DNA from: Atrina japonica
Lineage: Eukaryota > Mollusca > Bivalvia > Pterioida > Pinnidae
Length of the DNA stretch: 64,000 nt
Assembly: GCA_030159075.1 (NCBI GenBank)
Contig: BROG01000080.1
Location: 434,001-498,000, forward strand
Reading direction: 5' to 3'
The notes under the pieces are model-generated. The model worked only from the letters and a program-made list of their open reading frames with translations, had not been told where the DNA came from and did not search any database. A program made the position numbers and the translations under genes. Shown in pieces: positions 11,240 through 22,549 of the stretch (the first letter of the stretch is position 1; each line of letters starts with the position of its first letter).

Positions 11240-11650
11240 ATACTAAGGACTGCTTCTGGTGGTCTAGTTGTAAAGTGTTCATAACAAAGACCTTAAAAAT
11301 AGTAGTGATGGTTACTTCGCCAAGAACTCGACGTACGAAATGGAGTCCAAAGATCTTTTGCATGAAACTTTTAACACCCGATCTTCAAAATGGAGGTCCA
11401 TGGTTCGATTTCCGATCGTACCAGATTTTTCTGAGGCGAGTTATCATCTCCTGACTGCAAAAATCTATGCCTAGATGGAGGTTACATTGTTCTAGGATGC
11501 GCAGTTCGATTCTTCTTACGGATTGCACAAGTGTTGTTGCACTTTAAAAAACGTTGGAAATACGGACCACTGGCGTGGATACAAACGTTCATACTAGATA
11601 TCTCTCTTCCTGTCTTGCGGGCGAGTGAAAAGAGCTTTATATAGTCACAC
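11240..11650 (+). mobile_element. Possible diverged SINE-like sequence
   Basis: Contains an A-box-like GGTGGTCTAGTTG near 11259 and a B-box-like GGTTCGATTTCC near 11403. They are too far apart for a normal tRNA head, so an insertion or chance is possible. Base composition is less AT-rich than the neighbours. Confidence 0.25.
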
Positions 11651-11651
11651 C

Positions 11652-12350
11652 AAAAGCAAACAAGTTAATCATAGTTTATTACCTCTGGTAAATAAGAAAA
11701 ATGACAAATTTTTATTTTACAGATATTAAAGTATTGTTACATTTTTTTTTAGATGAGAAAGGCTACATTTGAATTTAAATCACAAAGTAAATTTGTTTAA
11801 CCATGAGATAGATTGATAAGTTGATACCAAAAGCTGGAACACACATGATCATTTTAGAAACAACATGGCTCAGAACAACAACAACAGCAACAACAACAAC
11901 AACAACAACGTTTTTCTTTATCAACAACATCAGGCGTGTATGCTATCATATCACAGTTTAGTAAGAATCTTTGATAGCTTCTAATATTTTTAAAACAACC
12001 AGAAACAATTCTGGCCACCGCTACACAGTAATCAGATTCATTGTTAGTTTCATCAATGTAATTGATTAGATTTGAATATTTAGATTCTCAATCTCTCTTT
12101 AACGAAGGAAGAGATGCTAATATGCGGTCATTCTAAAAAGTCGATGGAAATGTCATTGTACTTTTCGTCCTATTGCTTTCTGGAAAATGTATTTTTTTTG
12201 TTGCTTCAAGCTGAACCTTTTTTAAATACAAAATTTAAGTACTCTCCTCTCAGCCTATTATATGCACGCTAGATAGCACAAATCTTTAGGGAATAAACTG
12301 AAACACGTCTTTTCATGGAATGCTTTAGAATTCAACCATTTGATTTAACA
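11652..12350. other. No gene seen; short (CAA)n
   Basis: AT-rich. A CAA array of about ten units lies at 11877-11909. Confidence 0.5.
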
Positions 12351-12351
12351 A

Positions 12352-12462
12352 TCATGATGCTTCTTCTAAACGGAACGGTACGTGAATTTTACTGTTCCAT
12401 GCAGCCAGGTCATCTATTTTAACAGCCATGTGGTTTGAAACCTTGTAAGCCATAACGACTTC
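12352..12462 (-). CDS. Possible terminal coding exon, unidentified
   Basis: On the minus strand an ATGCAG acceptor-like site is followed by 36 codons and a TGA stop, starting EVVMAYKVSNHMAVKIDD and ending FRLEEAS. Composition is more balanced than the surroundings. The putative exon is in frame from its first base. I do not recognise the family. It lies about 6.5 kb downstream, on the same strand, of the receptor-like first exon at 18941-19144, but it does not look like the C-terminus of a Cys-loop receptor. Chance is a real alternative. Confidence 0.2.
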   Translation of the reverse strand, partial: EVVMAYKVSNHMAVKIDDLAAWNSKIHVPFRLEEAS

Positions 12463-12464
12463 CT

Positions 12465-14785
12465 GCATTTGAAGTCTTTGTTAAACATCAAATCTAAACT
12501 ATTTTTGCAGATAATGTATATATTTTTAAATCAATCATGGATATGTTGTATGTCAGAGTTTTCTTGATTTCGAAAATTAGTTATCAAATTTTTTTGTAGG
12601 AAAGCATGTTATGACATTTATTCAGCGAATGTATATGTCTAGATTGGCGATGAAGTACAGAAAAAAGAAGAACATACCTTTTTGTTAAATAGAGAGGCTC
12701 GGTTGATGTTAATTCTTACACCGTCGGAACATATCAGAGTTACAATTAAACACCGATAGCTTAGTTTTACTGTTGATAGTTAGTAATATAATCTTATCTT
12801 GATTTCATTTTAAAGTCAATATGTAATGTAATCAGTCTCTATACATTTGTCGTTGTTTCTTGGGATCCTAGAAGAAATAATATGAAAAGGATTTCCTTGC
12901 ACTGCCAAAACTATAAATCTTTAGTCTCTCAAACGTTTGGCTTTTTTAATACGGGTTGTTCCTAATCTAGATCCTCACATTAAAAGTGAAAGTCACGGAT
13001 GAGACGAGACTTTGTAAGGATAAAGTTATGTATGGCTAAGAAAGTTATTGCTTTAGCATAATTTTATGGCGCTGAATCTTATTTCGACCCGTTTTAACTG
13101 AACAAATTTTATGAAATGTAAAAATAAGGAAAACAAGAAAATAAACTTAAGTTCTACAAGTGTTTAAGTGTTGAGGTTATTAGCAAACCAAGTGTTTACA
13201 GACCTACTTTGTGTTATTGCTTCTTCATATCCCAATGAAAATATTTCACGTGTGTAGAGGAGTAACCATTAGAAAACAAGTCTCGTTATATACATTCGCC
13301 ATGTCAGTGATTTGAGGGATCATTTTAAGTGTGCGATGATAATTCGAATTTGACTCCTATTGTAAAAAAAAATCTCTTAATTAGATATTGCGTGTGTAAT
13401 AGAACAGTTTAAACTTTTTGGGACCGAAATGTAAGAGCTTTGTGAGCGAAATTATAGCGTCTGATATGTCCAGTCACGGTGGGTTTTAGTCTGCACTTGG
13501 TCCTAAGCTAGGTTTGTGCCAGGTTACTTGTTGAAGGCCGGAAGTACTTCCGCGGGTGAATTGAAACCGAATTGCGTCCTTCATTATCAAAATACACCAA
13601 TATACAATGTAGACCTTTAACATCTAAGGTGGTGTGAAAATTGCACCATACGAAACGGATTGTTTGTCCTGACCCGAACACGACCATGAAACATTTCACC
13701 TGTGATGTTGTCATTTTACCAACAATGCACAACTAGAGTGAAACATCACAAATCTAATGTAGGCCGAAAAAGTAACGTTTGTACAACAATTTTTCTCACT
13801 AACGAAATATCCTCTAGTGAACAGCTTTGAATAATAAAACCATCACTGTTCCATTGTATTCACCGGTAATAATTGTAATAGATTTTAATACGTAGTCATG
13901 ACAACGAGCGTTTATTGAAATGCTCATAACTTAAAAGTTATTTCAATGAACGTTTTTTTTTCTCTCCAAACGTCATTGTTAGAATATTCAAATTATGCAA
14001 TATGATTGATAGCATCATAATAACGATTTCATTACATGATCCAGATGAAAAGAGATGAAGTATTGAGAGATTCATTCAAGTGCAGACATAATTTTAAAAG
14101 TGATAGAATGGCATTTATCGTTCAACTGTGGAGAATAAAGCAAAGCTGTCGGGTGATAGACAACACGATGTAATAATGAAATATTTTGTTAGTAACAGAC
14201 AACATTAATAAGAAAGCATGTTATGATATTACGTCTTAGTAAGAAGTATGTGCTTACTTATGATGTTGTCAGAATATATTTTCAAATAGGGTTAAGTTAA
14301 TTTTTGTCACACAGTAACTCCGACATGTGTATTTTGCTTTTCGCATATTCTATGATTTAACAAACCGAATTCAAAACCTTTAACAAATTATAAGTGATGG
14401 TTCAAATAAACAGCGTATCACATTGTCACACGCATGCACGCACAAAGGCATACACACATAGAAGCTCATGCACAAACACACATACAAACACGCATGGACA
14501 CACGCACATACACACACGATGTTGGTGTGTGTTTATTAGAAAATTCAACCATACTATTTACTTCAAATGTCTTCAAATTTATTCCATCAATTTAGCCTAT
14601 GAGCTCCGAAAACATGTATATGAATTTACGAACCTCTTATAGACCAAATCCTCTAGTAATACGTACAGGAATAATTTAATGTAATGTCATTTCAGAAGCT
14701 TTACTAACTACGGTAATGTCAAAGTTCTCAGTCTGATTATTTGATATTTCTTCTGCAAAGATCATGCTGTGAGTTGATTAACTCT
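12465..14785. other. No gene seen
   Basis: AT-rich DNA. A 74-codon minus-strand frame at 13508-13732 shows no domain. A perfect palindrome CGGAAGTACTTCCG is at 13539-13552. A loose CA-rich stretch is at about 14420-14520. Confidence 0.45.
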
Positions 14786-14789
14786 CTAG

Positions 14790-14904
14790 CACGATGGAGA
14801 ATGAATATGACGATATAATTGATGAGAATTGCTGTCTGTGTACATACACACTCATCAAGACTGGTTTCTCAAATGCTGACGACGTCAGCTATTTCTCATT
14901 TCAA
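14790..14904 (+). CDS. Possible internal or first coding exon, unidentified
   Basis: A CTCTCTAG acceptor-like site is followed by a frame with MENEYDDI and DENCCLCTYTLIKTGFSN, ending TTTCAA before GTAAAT, a plausible donor. Codon composition is better than the neighbours and there is a CCxC cluster. No family is recognised, and no partner exon was found nearby. Confidence 0.25.
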
Positions 14905-14985
14905 GTAAATACAATAACAAAAAACAGTGAGGTGTTTTCCATTGAAAAGTATGTAAGGCAAAATATAACAACGAGGAACAAGTGA

Positions 14986-15358
14986 CACAGAAATAGTCCC
15001 CTCTCGACAAATCATGTTGTTTACCTAATAAGCTAATAAAACCATGTCATTATGACGACTGTAAAATTTAACAAATGTTGATTTAAAATGCGATTCTTCC
15101 CATCCTTGACAAAATATAAAATGAGCATTTGTTGAGCAGGCCCAAGCATGTCTGATAATTTAGGAGACATAAACACATCTAATGATTTGAAAACAAGAAA
15201 ATATCCTTAGTATGAGTAGTATTGCCGTCACAAAGTTTCATCATTTCAGTTATTTAACGTCAATACGTTGTCGATAATCTTATCATCTGAAGTCGATTTA
15301 AAAATGAAAATTAGGGTTCGTCAATGCGCATGACCTACTGTAACTAGCTTAGACCTAA
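14986..15358. other. No gene seen
   Basis: AT-rich DNA without recognised features. Confidence 0.45.
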
Positions 15359-15360
15359 TA

Positions 15361-15361
<1 letters not shown>

Positions 15362-15421
<60 letters not shown>
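15362..15421 (+). repeat. (AT)n microsatellite
   Basis: About 30 uninterrupted AT units on the left side of the palindrome at 15461. Confidence 0.95.
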
Positions 15422-15425
<4 letters not shown>

Positions 15426-15460
15426 TGATATTAGTTTTCTTGGTACAGCGATAAATATTG

Positions 15461-15554
15461 AAATAAAAAAGTGTAGAACATCACAATTTCTTTCTTTCTT
15501 TCTTTAATTTAAAGAAAGAAAGAAAGAAATTGTGATGTTCTACATTTTTTTATT

Positions 15555-15555
<1 letters not shown>
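15461..15555. repeat. 95-bp near-perfect palindrome
   Basis: Arms 15461-15507 and 15509-15555 are reverse complements at 46 of 47 positions around a single central base. Each arm contains four TTTC/GAAA units and the block GTAGAACATCACAATT. (AT)n arrays lie on both sides. The structure could extrude as a cruciform or arise from an inverted duplication. Confidence 0.95.
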
Positions 15556-15617
<62 letters not shown>

Positions 15618-15620
15618 TTG
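15556..15620 (+). repeat. Compound (AT)n(GT)n(GTAT)n
   Basis: An AT array changes to GT and then to GTAT units. Confidence 0.9.
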
Positions 15621-15621
15621 A

Positions 15622-16280
15622 TGTTTAAGTTCTATTCATGAAATGACTTTTTTCGCATTTTTGTGAATTCCGAATATTCTTACACATCAAAGCAGAAGAA
15701 AATTGTTCAATCTGCTAAAAGACAATTATAATATGAAAATGTGAAATATAATATGTAAATGTGAAATATAATCTGACAATGCAGTATAGAATAATAAGAA
15801 GAAAGCCTATCCGTACGTCACTCAAAATGTCGTGTAATTTAAAGTTTGGCCATTCTAAGATTTTTTTTCTTTTTAGCGTCCGTGGACGTATTGGCTTTAA
15901 GATCATCAAACAGAAAAAAACCCAGAAACATCAAGAGGAATAATATGGAACATATCCCAATAACGAACAATTCAACGTGAGTATTTATTTTTATCAAATT
16001 GAATTTGAAAACTATTATCTTATAGGTTCTTTATAACGTTCTTTATATACGTGTATCAGCATTTGATTTTATGGTGGACGCTAAACATTAAGGAAATTCT
16101 AGGAGCACGAGGCTAACAAAACAATATTGCAGAACAAAAATACGTTCTGAGCGAGGTTTTAATGCAGTTGAATTCTTAAATAGTCATTTAAATATATCAA
16201 AGGATGTTTTTCCTTGTGATTAGTTTTTCCTTATAAAGAACATAGAACATTGTTCAAACGTGTATGTCTAAAACATTTAT
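15622..16280. other. No gene seen
   Basis: AT-rich. A small direct repeat of AATATGxAAATGTGAAATAT lies near 15729-15770. Confidence 0.45.
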
Positions 16281-16284
16281 ATTA

Positions 16285-16495
16285 GTAAACTTAAAAATCA
16301 CAGATACTAAAGTATTGATGCTTAGAATGGTTTGGAGAAAATATACAAAACTGGCGAATATTGACAAACACGGACCTCTGGAAATCCAGAAAGGGGATCA
16401 GGTACCATGGAGGAGTAAACATCCCCGGTTGACTAATTACAACCACCTTGAGTCCACAGTCCAGTCAAAATCAAATGGTAAAATAATTCATATTT
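16285..16495 (+). mobile_element. Interspersed repeat family A, copy 3
   Basis: Opposite orientation to copies 1 and 2. It starts at the block CAGATACTAAAGTATTGATG and includes GACAAACACGGACCTCTGG and the GGATCAGGTACCATGGAGG core. The frame through DKHGPLE is open but diverges from the 65-codon form after the core. Confidence 0.65.
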
Positions 16496-16499
16496 CTGA

Positions 16500-17000
16500 T
16501 TTATGCATGTTAAACAATGTTGAAAAAATATTTTGTCGAATACGACAGAACAGAAACAGTTTCGTACAACAAATTCTGATCATTATTTAAGAACCGTTTG
16601 CATCTCATGAACTTTTAATTAAATTCAGTCATGGGCATGTATAGCGCTTATATAATAAAATCATATTGTATAACAGCTTACTTTTTCAAGTAACACAGTG
16701 GAAATAGAGTGCACATGTATTTTTTTTTCAACATTTGAGCATTTATTTCGTTTTGCTCAGTGTTCTAACTTCACATTTATTCCGTTATGTGGTCTGTTCT
16801 CTATGCTTTGTTTGCTTAACAATGGATAAACCATATTTTTCTTTCTTACATTCACAGTCAGATACCGTATCTCTAAGTTTTATATATTTGTGATCAATCA
16901 ATTATTTGTAAAATGCATTAAGATAATAAATCTAACTGTAAATTGCACAACTGATCAGATTCCGCTTTATAGTTAAAACTTTTCCCGTTTTAATTTGATT
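16500..17000. other. No gene seen
   Basis: AT-rich DNA without recognised features. Confidence 0.45.
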
Positions 17001-17014
17001 TGATTTGATTTTTT

Positions 17015-17135
17015 TTGTTTTACGCCATACTCAACAATCTTTCAGTCATATGATGGCGTCCAGTTTTTATTGGTGGAGGAGAAACCCCGGTTACCTGGGT
17101 AAAGACCACCGACCTTCCGCAAGAAAACCGTTTTA
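17015..17135 (-). mobile_element. SINE-2 tail fragment, minus strand
   Basis: Matches the SINE-2 3' part: TTTTACGCCATACTCAACAA, GATGGCGTCCAGTTTTTATT, GACCTTCCGCAAG. The tRNA-like head is absent. Confidence 0.75.
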
Positions 17136-17299
17136 ATTATCAGCCAAATAACAACAACGCTCTCACGGATATGTTAAAGCAACGTGTGGATAAACTTGTG
17201 TTGGTGTTAGTGGTCAAGTGAATAGTACACCATTTTTGGATAATTTGAAACTGTTAGTGGTCAAGTCAATAGAATATCATGTAGGTCTAGATATTTAAA

Positions 17300-17540
17300 A
17301 TAGTAAAATAAAGAAGTACCCATGGATAATAGAAATTCAAAGTCCATTAGAATACGACAAATTAGATATACAAAAGGTCTGAACATGAATAACAATTGCG
17401 AATCCCAAACGGGGTGGGACAAGGTGTCCGGGAAGAGAAAGCATCCCAGCCAGCATGCCACACACATCGCAAATTTTCCATGGAAACCTATTGATATCTG
17501 TGACAATGTCAAAATAATTCGATGTAGGACGTGATGTTGC
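17300..17540 (+). mobile_element. Interspersed repeat family B, copy 2 with 70-codon ORF
   Basis: Full-length family B copy. A frame from 17322 to 17534 starts MDNRNSKSIRIRQIRY and continues through CESQTGWDKVSGKRKHP. Other copies open with related residues (MDNGNS near 28971, MDTRN near 52943). The protein is unrecognised. The shared start suggests an ancestral short ORF, or simply common descent of non-coding sequence. Confidence 0.65.
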
Positions 17541-17544
17541 AATT

Positions 17545-18745
17545 TTGTAAATATTGTGATTAGTATGAATCCAGGGTTCCAACCCCGGTAGACTGAAATA
17601 CTAATATATCTGGGAAATAAACTTTCTATGAAAAAAAATAAAAAGTAATCTGTCAATATATATTGCTCTGATAAAGCAGGCAGGGGTCTGCTGTATATGG
17701 GAACATTGTGAAAGTACTGATAGACGGAGGGAGGGAGTAGTTAACGGTTTATCGTCATGCATATGACATGTGAATTACACGTGATATTAGAGTAGTGCTC
17801 GGATGAGGTTAGGACGTCATTAACAGAATATCGAAAAAATAAACTCGACTAATTCCAGACAAAGTTAGTGCTAGTTCCAAAACGACTTGCTTGAGGAAGT
17901 CAACAAACGAAGCATTTCATATCATGTATCAGGTTGGATGCATCTACTTCCATATATTTTATACTCAAAACCTGATTCTTTTCATTTTCTAATTTCCACC
18001 AATTGTCACCCCATAGTATGCATCATATCTTGGAAGAGCTATAAAACGCACGAATGAGCATTCTTGAGAACTGATAAATACTCGTTCTCAGTAATGGCAA
18101 CGGAAGTTATTGAACAAATGCATAATGAACACAACTTGATTTGATGTGATCAGTAGATCTGAATTCTTATAACTCTGTAGGGACCTTCAACTGGTAATAA
18201 ATAAAGAAGTATTCAATAAATAATTTGTTTAGGGTAGAGGTTTTCAAAAGTGTCCATAAAATTGAGAAAATAGAGTTTAGAAAAGTTTTACTAGAAGCCA
18301 AAGTGAAGCCAGTTGATCCCAAAAACCAGATGTTTGTATCTTATCAGTTTCACATTCGTATTACATTCATTCATTGCTTTAAATGTCATTTTGAGAATAC
18401 TACTACTAAAATAGTCCCAGTCTACGTGACGAACAAATACATGTACACAGGGGACATAATTACACATACAATACACTATTGAGCGAACCATGGCATTTAA
18501 ACTGGAGGAAATATTATCTAAACGTACTTACGACTTGAGTAAATTTAAAGCCATCAAAGTAAAGTTGACATGTTCTGTTCTATACTTATGTAGGTTAAGC
18601 AGAACCTAGACTATTCACTCATCTTTGAATAAATTATCTACTCTATATACACTGTATATAGATACACACAATGATATGGAGAGAAAATACTAATAGAAAA
18701 CAACAATATATATGGATTGTATGCATATACAGGGTTAGAGAGAGC
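17545..18745. other. No gene seen
   Basis: AT-rich DNA. Open stretches at 18225-18482(+) and 18291-18491(-) overlap and show no domain. Confidence 0.45.
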
Positions 18746-18751
18746 TCTCAC

Positions 18752-18754
18752 AGA

Positions 18755-18842
<88 letters not shown>
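18752..18842 (+). repeat. (GA)n microsatellite
   Basis: About 44 GA units with one early CA interruption. The Ser-Leu and Arg-Glu frames over it are repeat translations, not genes. Confidence 0.97.
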
Positions 18843-18844
<2 letters not shown>

Positions 18845-18940
18845 ATGATCGGTCATTAATTGGTCCTTGTTCATTACGCGTTTGCTGACTCATTAATTAT
18901 AGATACACGTGATTGTACATGGAACAGATAAGGAACTTAC

Positions 18941-19144
18941 CACATCTAAAAGCTGCGACAATCTCATTCCAAGTTTGACGATCAGCTTCCCATCGTTGTT
19001 GCCAGCCGGGCGTATCAGTTTGTTGTATTTATTTCCCAATAAAAACTGATGTAACGTTTTCTCTGCAGGTTCTGGTACCAAGGATTCCGTCACTATAAAC
19101 ACGGACACAAATACCACAGTTTCAAAATATAATACTATATCCAT
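18941..19144 (-). CDS. First coding exon of a nicotinic-receptor-like Cys-loop channel subunit
   Basis: The exon encodes 68 residues. Residues 1-21 (MDIVLYFETVVFVSVFIVTES) form a plausible signal peptide. A helix-like EKTLHQFLLG and YNKLIRPAGNN (40-50) follow, then VKLGMRLSQLLDV (56-68). This is the start of the extracellular ligand-binding domain of nicotinic acetylcholine receptor-type subunits, where the usual text is YNKLIRPxxN...LTVKLGLxLSQLIDV. The exon stops in phase 0 exactly at that conserved LxDV, followed by a GTAAGT donor, a common intron position in this family. The ATG is at 19144-19142; a TTG two codons upstream is not needed. The next exons (the WLxQxWxD region and membrane segments) were not found down to position 1, so the gene continues left past long introns or this is an isolated exon. 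Ligand and ion selectivity cannot be told from this part. Confidence 0.8.
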
Positions 19145-19150
19145 TTCCAA

Positions 19151-20615
19151 ACACGATATTGTTTTGTCTTGTGACTTCTATACAAATAGTGAAACTTGCT
19201 GTCACAACCTATTAGTCGATAGTTATGGTAAACATTAACAGAAGACGGTTATACGTGAAAGATGTTTTGTCGCTCGTCTGGGAAATATGACAATAACTTC
19301 ATGTTCTTAGCAAAAAAAATCTTTAAACAAAAAGTCACACAATAAAAACTGGCGCGGTCAATCAAATTCCATGGCAAAGAAATATTTCCAAATTCGATGA
19401 AAAATGTATATTTTCCGGGTTTGTAACATTGCGGGATGGATTACTTAGTATATCTCTGGATACAGGCGCTTACACTTTCAGCTGTCTAAAAGTACTCATA
19501 TATTCCCATTAATTACATGTGTAAACTGTTTGCGTTAATGCCATTGTGAGGTCTTGATCTGTGTGTCTTCTAAGCGTAACCGGATTAACCTGTATCACAT
19601 GTTTGTTGTTTGTATAGTTTAACATCCCGAAAAGATACTTCCAGTGTAGATATGACGAACTTCTAAGTGGTCCGTACAAACAAATAGTGTTGTACAACAC
19701 AAAATATGATGCAGCGATCACTATGCATTATATTTAGGTGTACTCAACGATGCATTTAGCCATCACGAATTGTTACAACGTTGATATCAGCTATTCTAAA
19801 AAATAAGCAGCTTGGAAGCTCCGAATGAAAACAAAAAACAATTGCTGTACCTTCCCCTGCTTAGAGTGGGAATAAAAGACATTTCATTAACTGAAATGCA
19901 TGAAATTTACACACATAAAAACAATCAATTTATTCTTAACTCCATCAAGTCGATTACTGCATACTAGTTGTAAATTTCATTTTCAGTACAGCTATCTGAA
20001 ATTTAATATATATTATCTTGTACATTTCAGATATATTTTTGACTGGTCTATTAATATGAATAAAACAATTTACGATAATAGAAAGTGATATTGATTAGAT
20101 GAAAAGTAAAATTTGTATTATTTTCTTTCTTCGATTTTCTCCAAATTCCGTTAATATCGATCGGTTTCCGCTTTTACACAAACGTGTATCAAAAGCATAC
20201 GTATTACTACAATATGGCCGATGAATTAAATCGGTAAAAATTCTTTGAACCTCAAAACATGTAACATAAGCTTACTTATTGATTCTTACACAAAGGTACA
20301 TTCTTATTTGATATAGGCATATTTACTTTTGACGGGCGACTTCTGAGAGCAAACAAATGCAACTTGGCACGCGTTTTATTTTGTGCTTCGGCAGTTTTTA
20401 TGGTTGGTTTCTTTGGTGGCACGTGTTAAATCTATCAGAACAGCATGATAAAACAATAAACATTCCCAACTTTCCTTAGTTTTGTTTTTCTTTTCTGTAC
20501 CCCCTCCCTGTTTTCATGGTACCTTTCCACATAAAAAATGCTATTATTACAATATATTTTGCTCCATTTACATAGGTTTGATACTTCATGGTCTCAATTT
20601 ATTTTAACATATTTA
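19151..20615. other. No gene seen; upstream region of the receptor-like exon
   Basis: AT-rich DNA 5' of the receptor-like exon. I see no clear promoter motif. Untranslated sequence or the promoter should lie here if the exon is the first. Confidence 0.4.
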
Positions 20616-20621
20616 TCGACC

Positions 20622-20850
20622 GAGTGTCTCCATGGTCGGTCGAGTGGTTAGAGCATTACACATTGAACCATGACGTATCTCAATTCTGGTAGATTCGAGC
20701 CCCGCTGGAACCTAGGCTGAATTTTGTAGGAATTTGCCAGTTTATTTGGTGGTCTCTTTCCCGGTACATTGTACCCGGGATATCTCCCCACAATTAAAAA
20801 CTGGCCGCCACCATATAACCATATAACTTGTGCGTGTGCCGTACAGTACT
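20622..20850 (+). mobile_element. SINE-2, plus strand
   Basis: The head has A-box TGGTCGGTCGAGTGG and B-box GATTCGAGCCCCGCTGG. The body is GGAACCTAGGCTGAATTTTG, and the tail begins with the CCCGGGATATCTCCCC and CTGGCCGCCACCATATAACC blocks. This is the clearest plus-strand single copy. Confidence 0.75.
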
Positions 20851-20851
20851 A

Positions 20852-21465
20852 TTCAAAATCAACCTCTAATCTTCATCTACCCGTCATGAATAACGGGTAA
20901 GCCAAGTTCATACGAGGTCTTAATCTCGTAAAAGGCGTTTTGTTTTACCTACAAACAGTAATAATGTTATTCTATTATAACATTATGTTCACCGGATGTA
21001 TAAGTACATGCATAAGTTAATTTCAACAGTAGATATTCCTAACTCAACTAAGAGCGAGAGAATGATTTAAGTATAATGTAAAATATATTGATAAATATCT
21101 TAGTGTAACATGTTGTACGACAGCCCGCTGTGATCACAACCGTGTCCAAATCCAGTCTCAATTACATTCTTGATCTAATACAAACAAAACTTGAGCGAGA
21201 CTTAAGAAGATTTCATACCTTATATCAAAATATAAAACGTTTACTTCGGTAGAAAACAGACAGAACGTAAGCAAGATTAGAACTTTTCTAAATTGAAAAT
21301 TCACCAAAGTAGAAAATAACTATAAATACCAAAGGGTCAGTTTGTTTTGCGAATTTAGATGTTAGATTTCTGAATTAGGTAATACATACGTAATAAATCG
21401 AAAACATCAAACGATTTTTGGAAATTTAAGTTGTGAGAAAAGTGTTGTAATAAAGTCATGGGTTA
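20852..21465. other. No gene seen
   Basis: AT-rich DNA without recognised features. Confidence 0.45.
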
Positions 21466-21469
21466 TTGC

Positions 21470-21965
21470 ACACCAAAGTCACATAAATTTAAATTTAAAC
21501 CTAGCCTACCTCAGTTAATCTAGCTAACCTCAGTTAAACCTTGTTTTCCCATTAGCTGTAGGAAAATGGGTTTAACCGAGAGAAACTAGAATTAACTTTA
21601 CCAAAAGAACTAGGTTTAACTACGCCAAAATCACATTAATTATTATAAATGTGATTTTGGCGCACTTAATCCAGCATAGTTTTATCAGTTAATTCCAATT
21701 GCTACACTAACATAGCATTCATGAGTTAATGTTTTTCTCTCATTCACTGTAGAAAAACTAAGTTTAAGTGATGAAAACTGGAAAAATAGATTTAACTCAT
21801 TAATGTGTTTTGGCTTATCATATCCGTTATCTAGTTCTTCTCGGTAACTTGTCTTAATTGAGAAAAACTATGTTTAACCGCACCAACATACGATGAATCA
21901 GTACTACATTCAATTTACAAAAATAGTTTAACTGACTTTAACTGAAAACAAGATGTTTACCTCAT
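21470..21965. repeat. Repeat family E: multiple GTTTAAC/GAGAAAAACTAG modules
   Basis: Short related modules recur in both orientations. They combine AGTTAAACCT, GAGAAAAACTA and CTCATTAATGTGATTTTGG. A perfect 15-bp inverted repeat (21623-21637 with 21648-21662, CGCCAAAATCACATT) brings two module ends together. The same modules recur at 28735-28965 and 29490-29980. The class is not known. Confidence 0.55.
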
Positions 21966-22355
21966 TCTTTTGACTTTTGCGTGTCATAAAAGCGTCAAAA
22001 TTGCCACTTTACAAGCTTGTGCACGGGTTCATAGGTCCAGTTATCACAGCTGACATACCTTTATTAATTATTTTAGGGTTGTATCATTGAAATACTATTC
22101 TCATGGAATGAAATTTTTAATGGTTATGCACTTACGACTACATAAGAAAACAAACAAACAAAAACAGGCAAGGTGCATCTGAATAAAAAAATCAAATTGA
22201 TTCTAATCGAAAATAAAATCTAAAGTTTGGAAAAATATATTTCATACAATATGGCGTTTCATGTGTGATCTATTTTGTTATTTGAGCGTGTAATATCATA
22301 ATATTCAGTATTATGAACCTCATATACACTATTCGTTTGACAACAATGAGCTCAG

Positions 22356-22546
22356 CAACCCCTGCAGTCACATTTAGACTCACCCAGATCAATAAATAGT
22401 ATGGTATACTGTCATAATTCAGGAGTGATCAAGTCGATATTGTGTGTAAATGTATTATAATTTTGTTAATTCTAAGCCCCTGAATTCTGACATTGGACTT
22501 AACTCTTCTTTAAAATGGGAAGATCCAAATGTGACTTCAGGGGTTG
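22356..22546. repeat. Imperfect inverted repeat (fold-back) element
   Basis: The outer arms CAACCCCTGCAGTCACATTT (22356-22375) and its complement at 22527-22546 match at 19 of 20. An inner pair (AATTCAGGAG near 22418 and CCCCTGAATT near 22485) also matches, giving arms of about 70 bp. It may be a small fold-back or MITE. Confidence 0.6.
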
Positions 22547-22549
22547 ATG

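Noticed and set aside
18225..18491. Overlapping frames on both strands near 18.3 kb
   Set aside because: No domain, no splice sites of quality, and frames open on both strands, as expected by chance.
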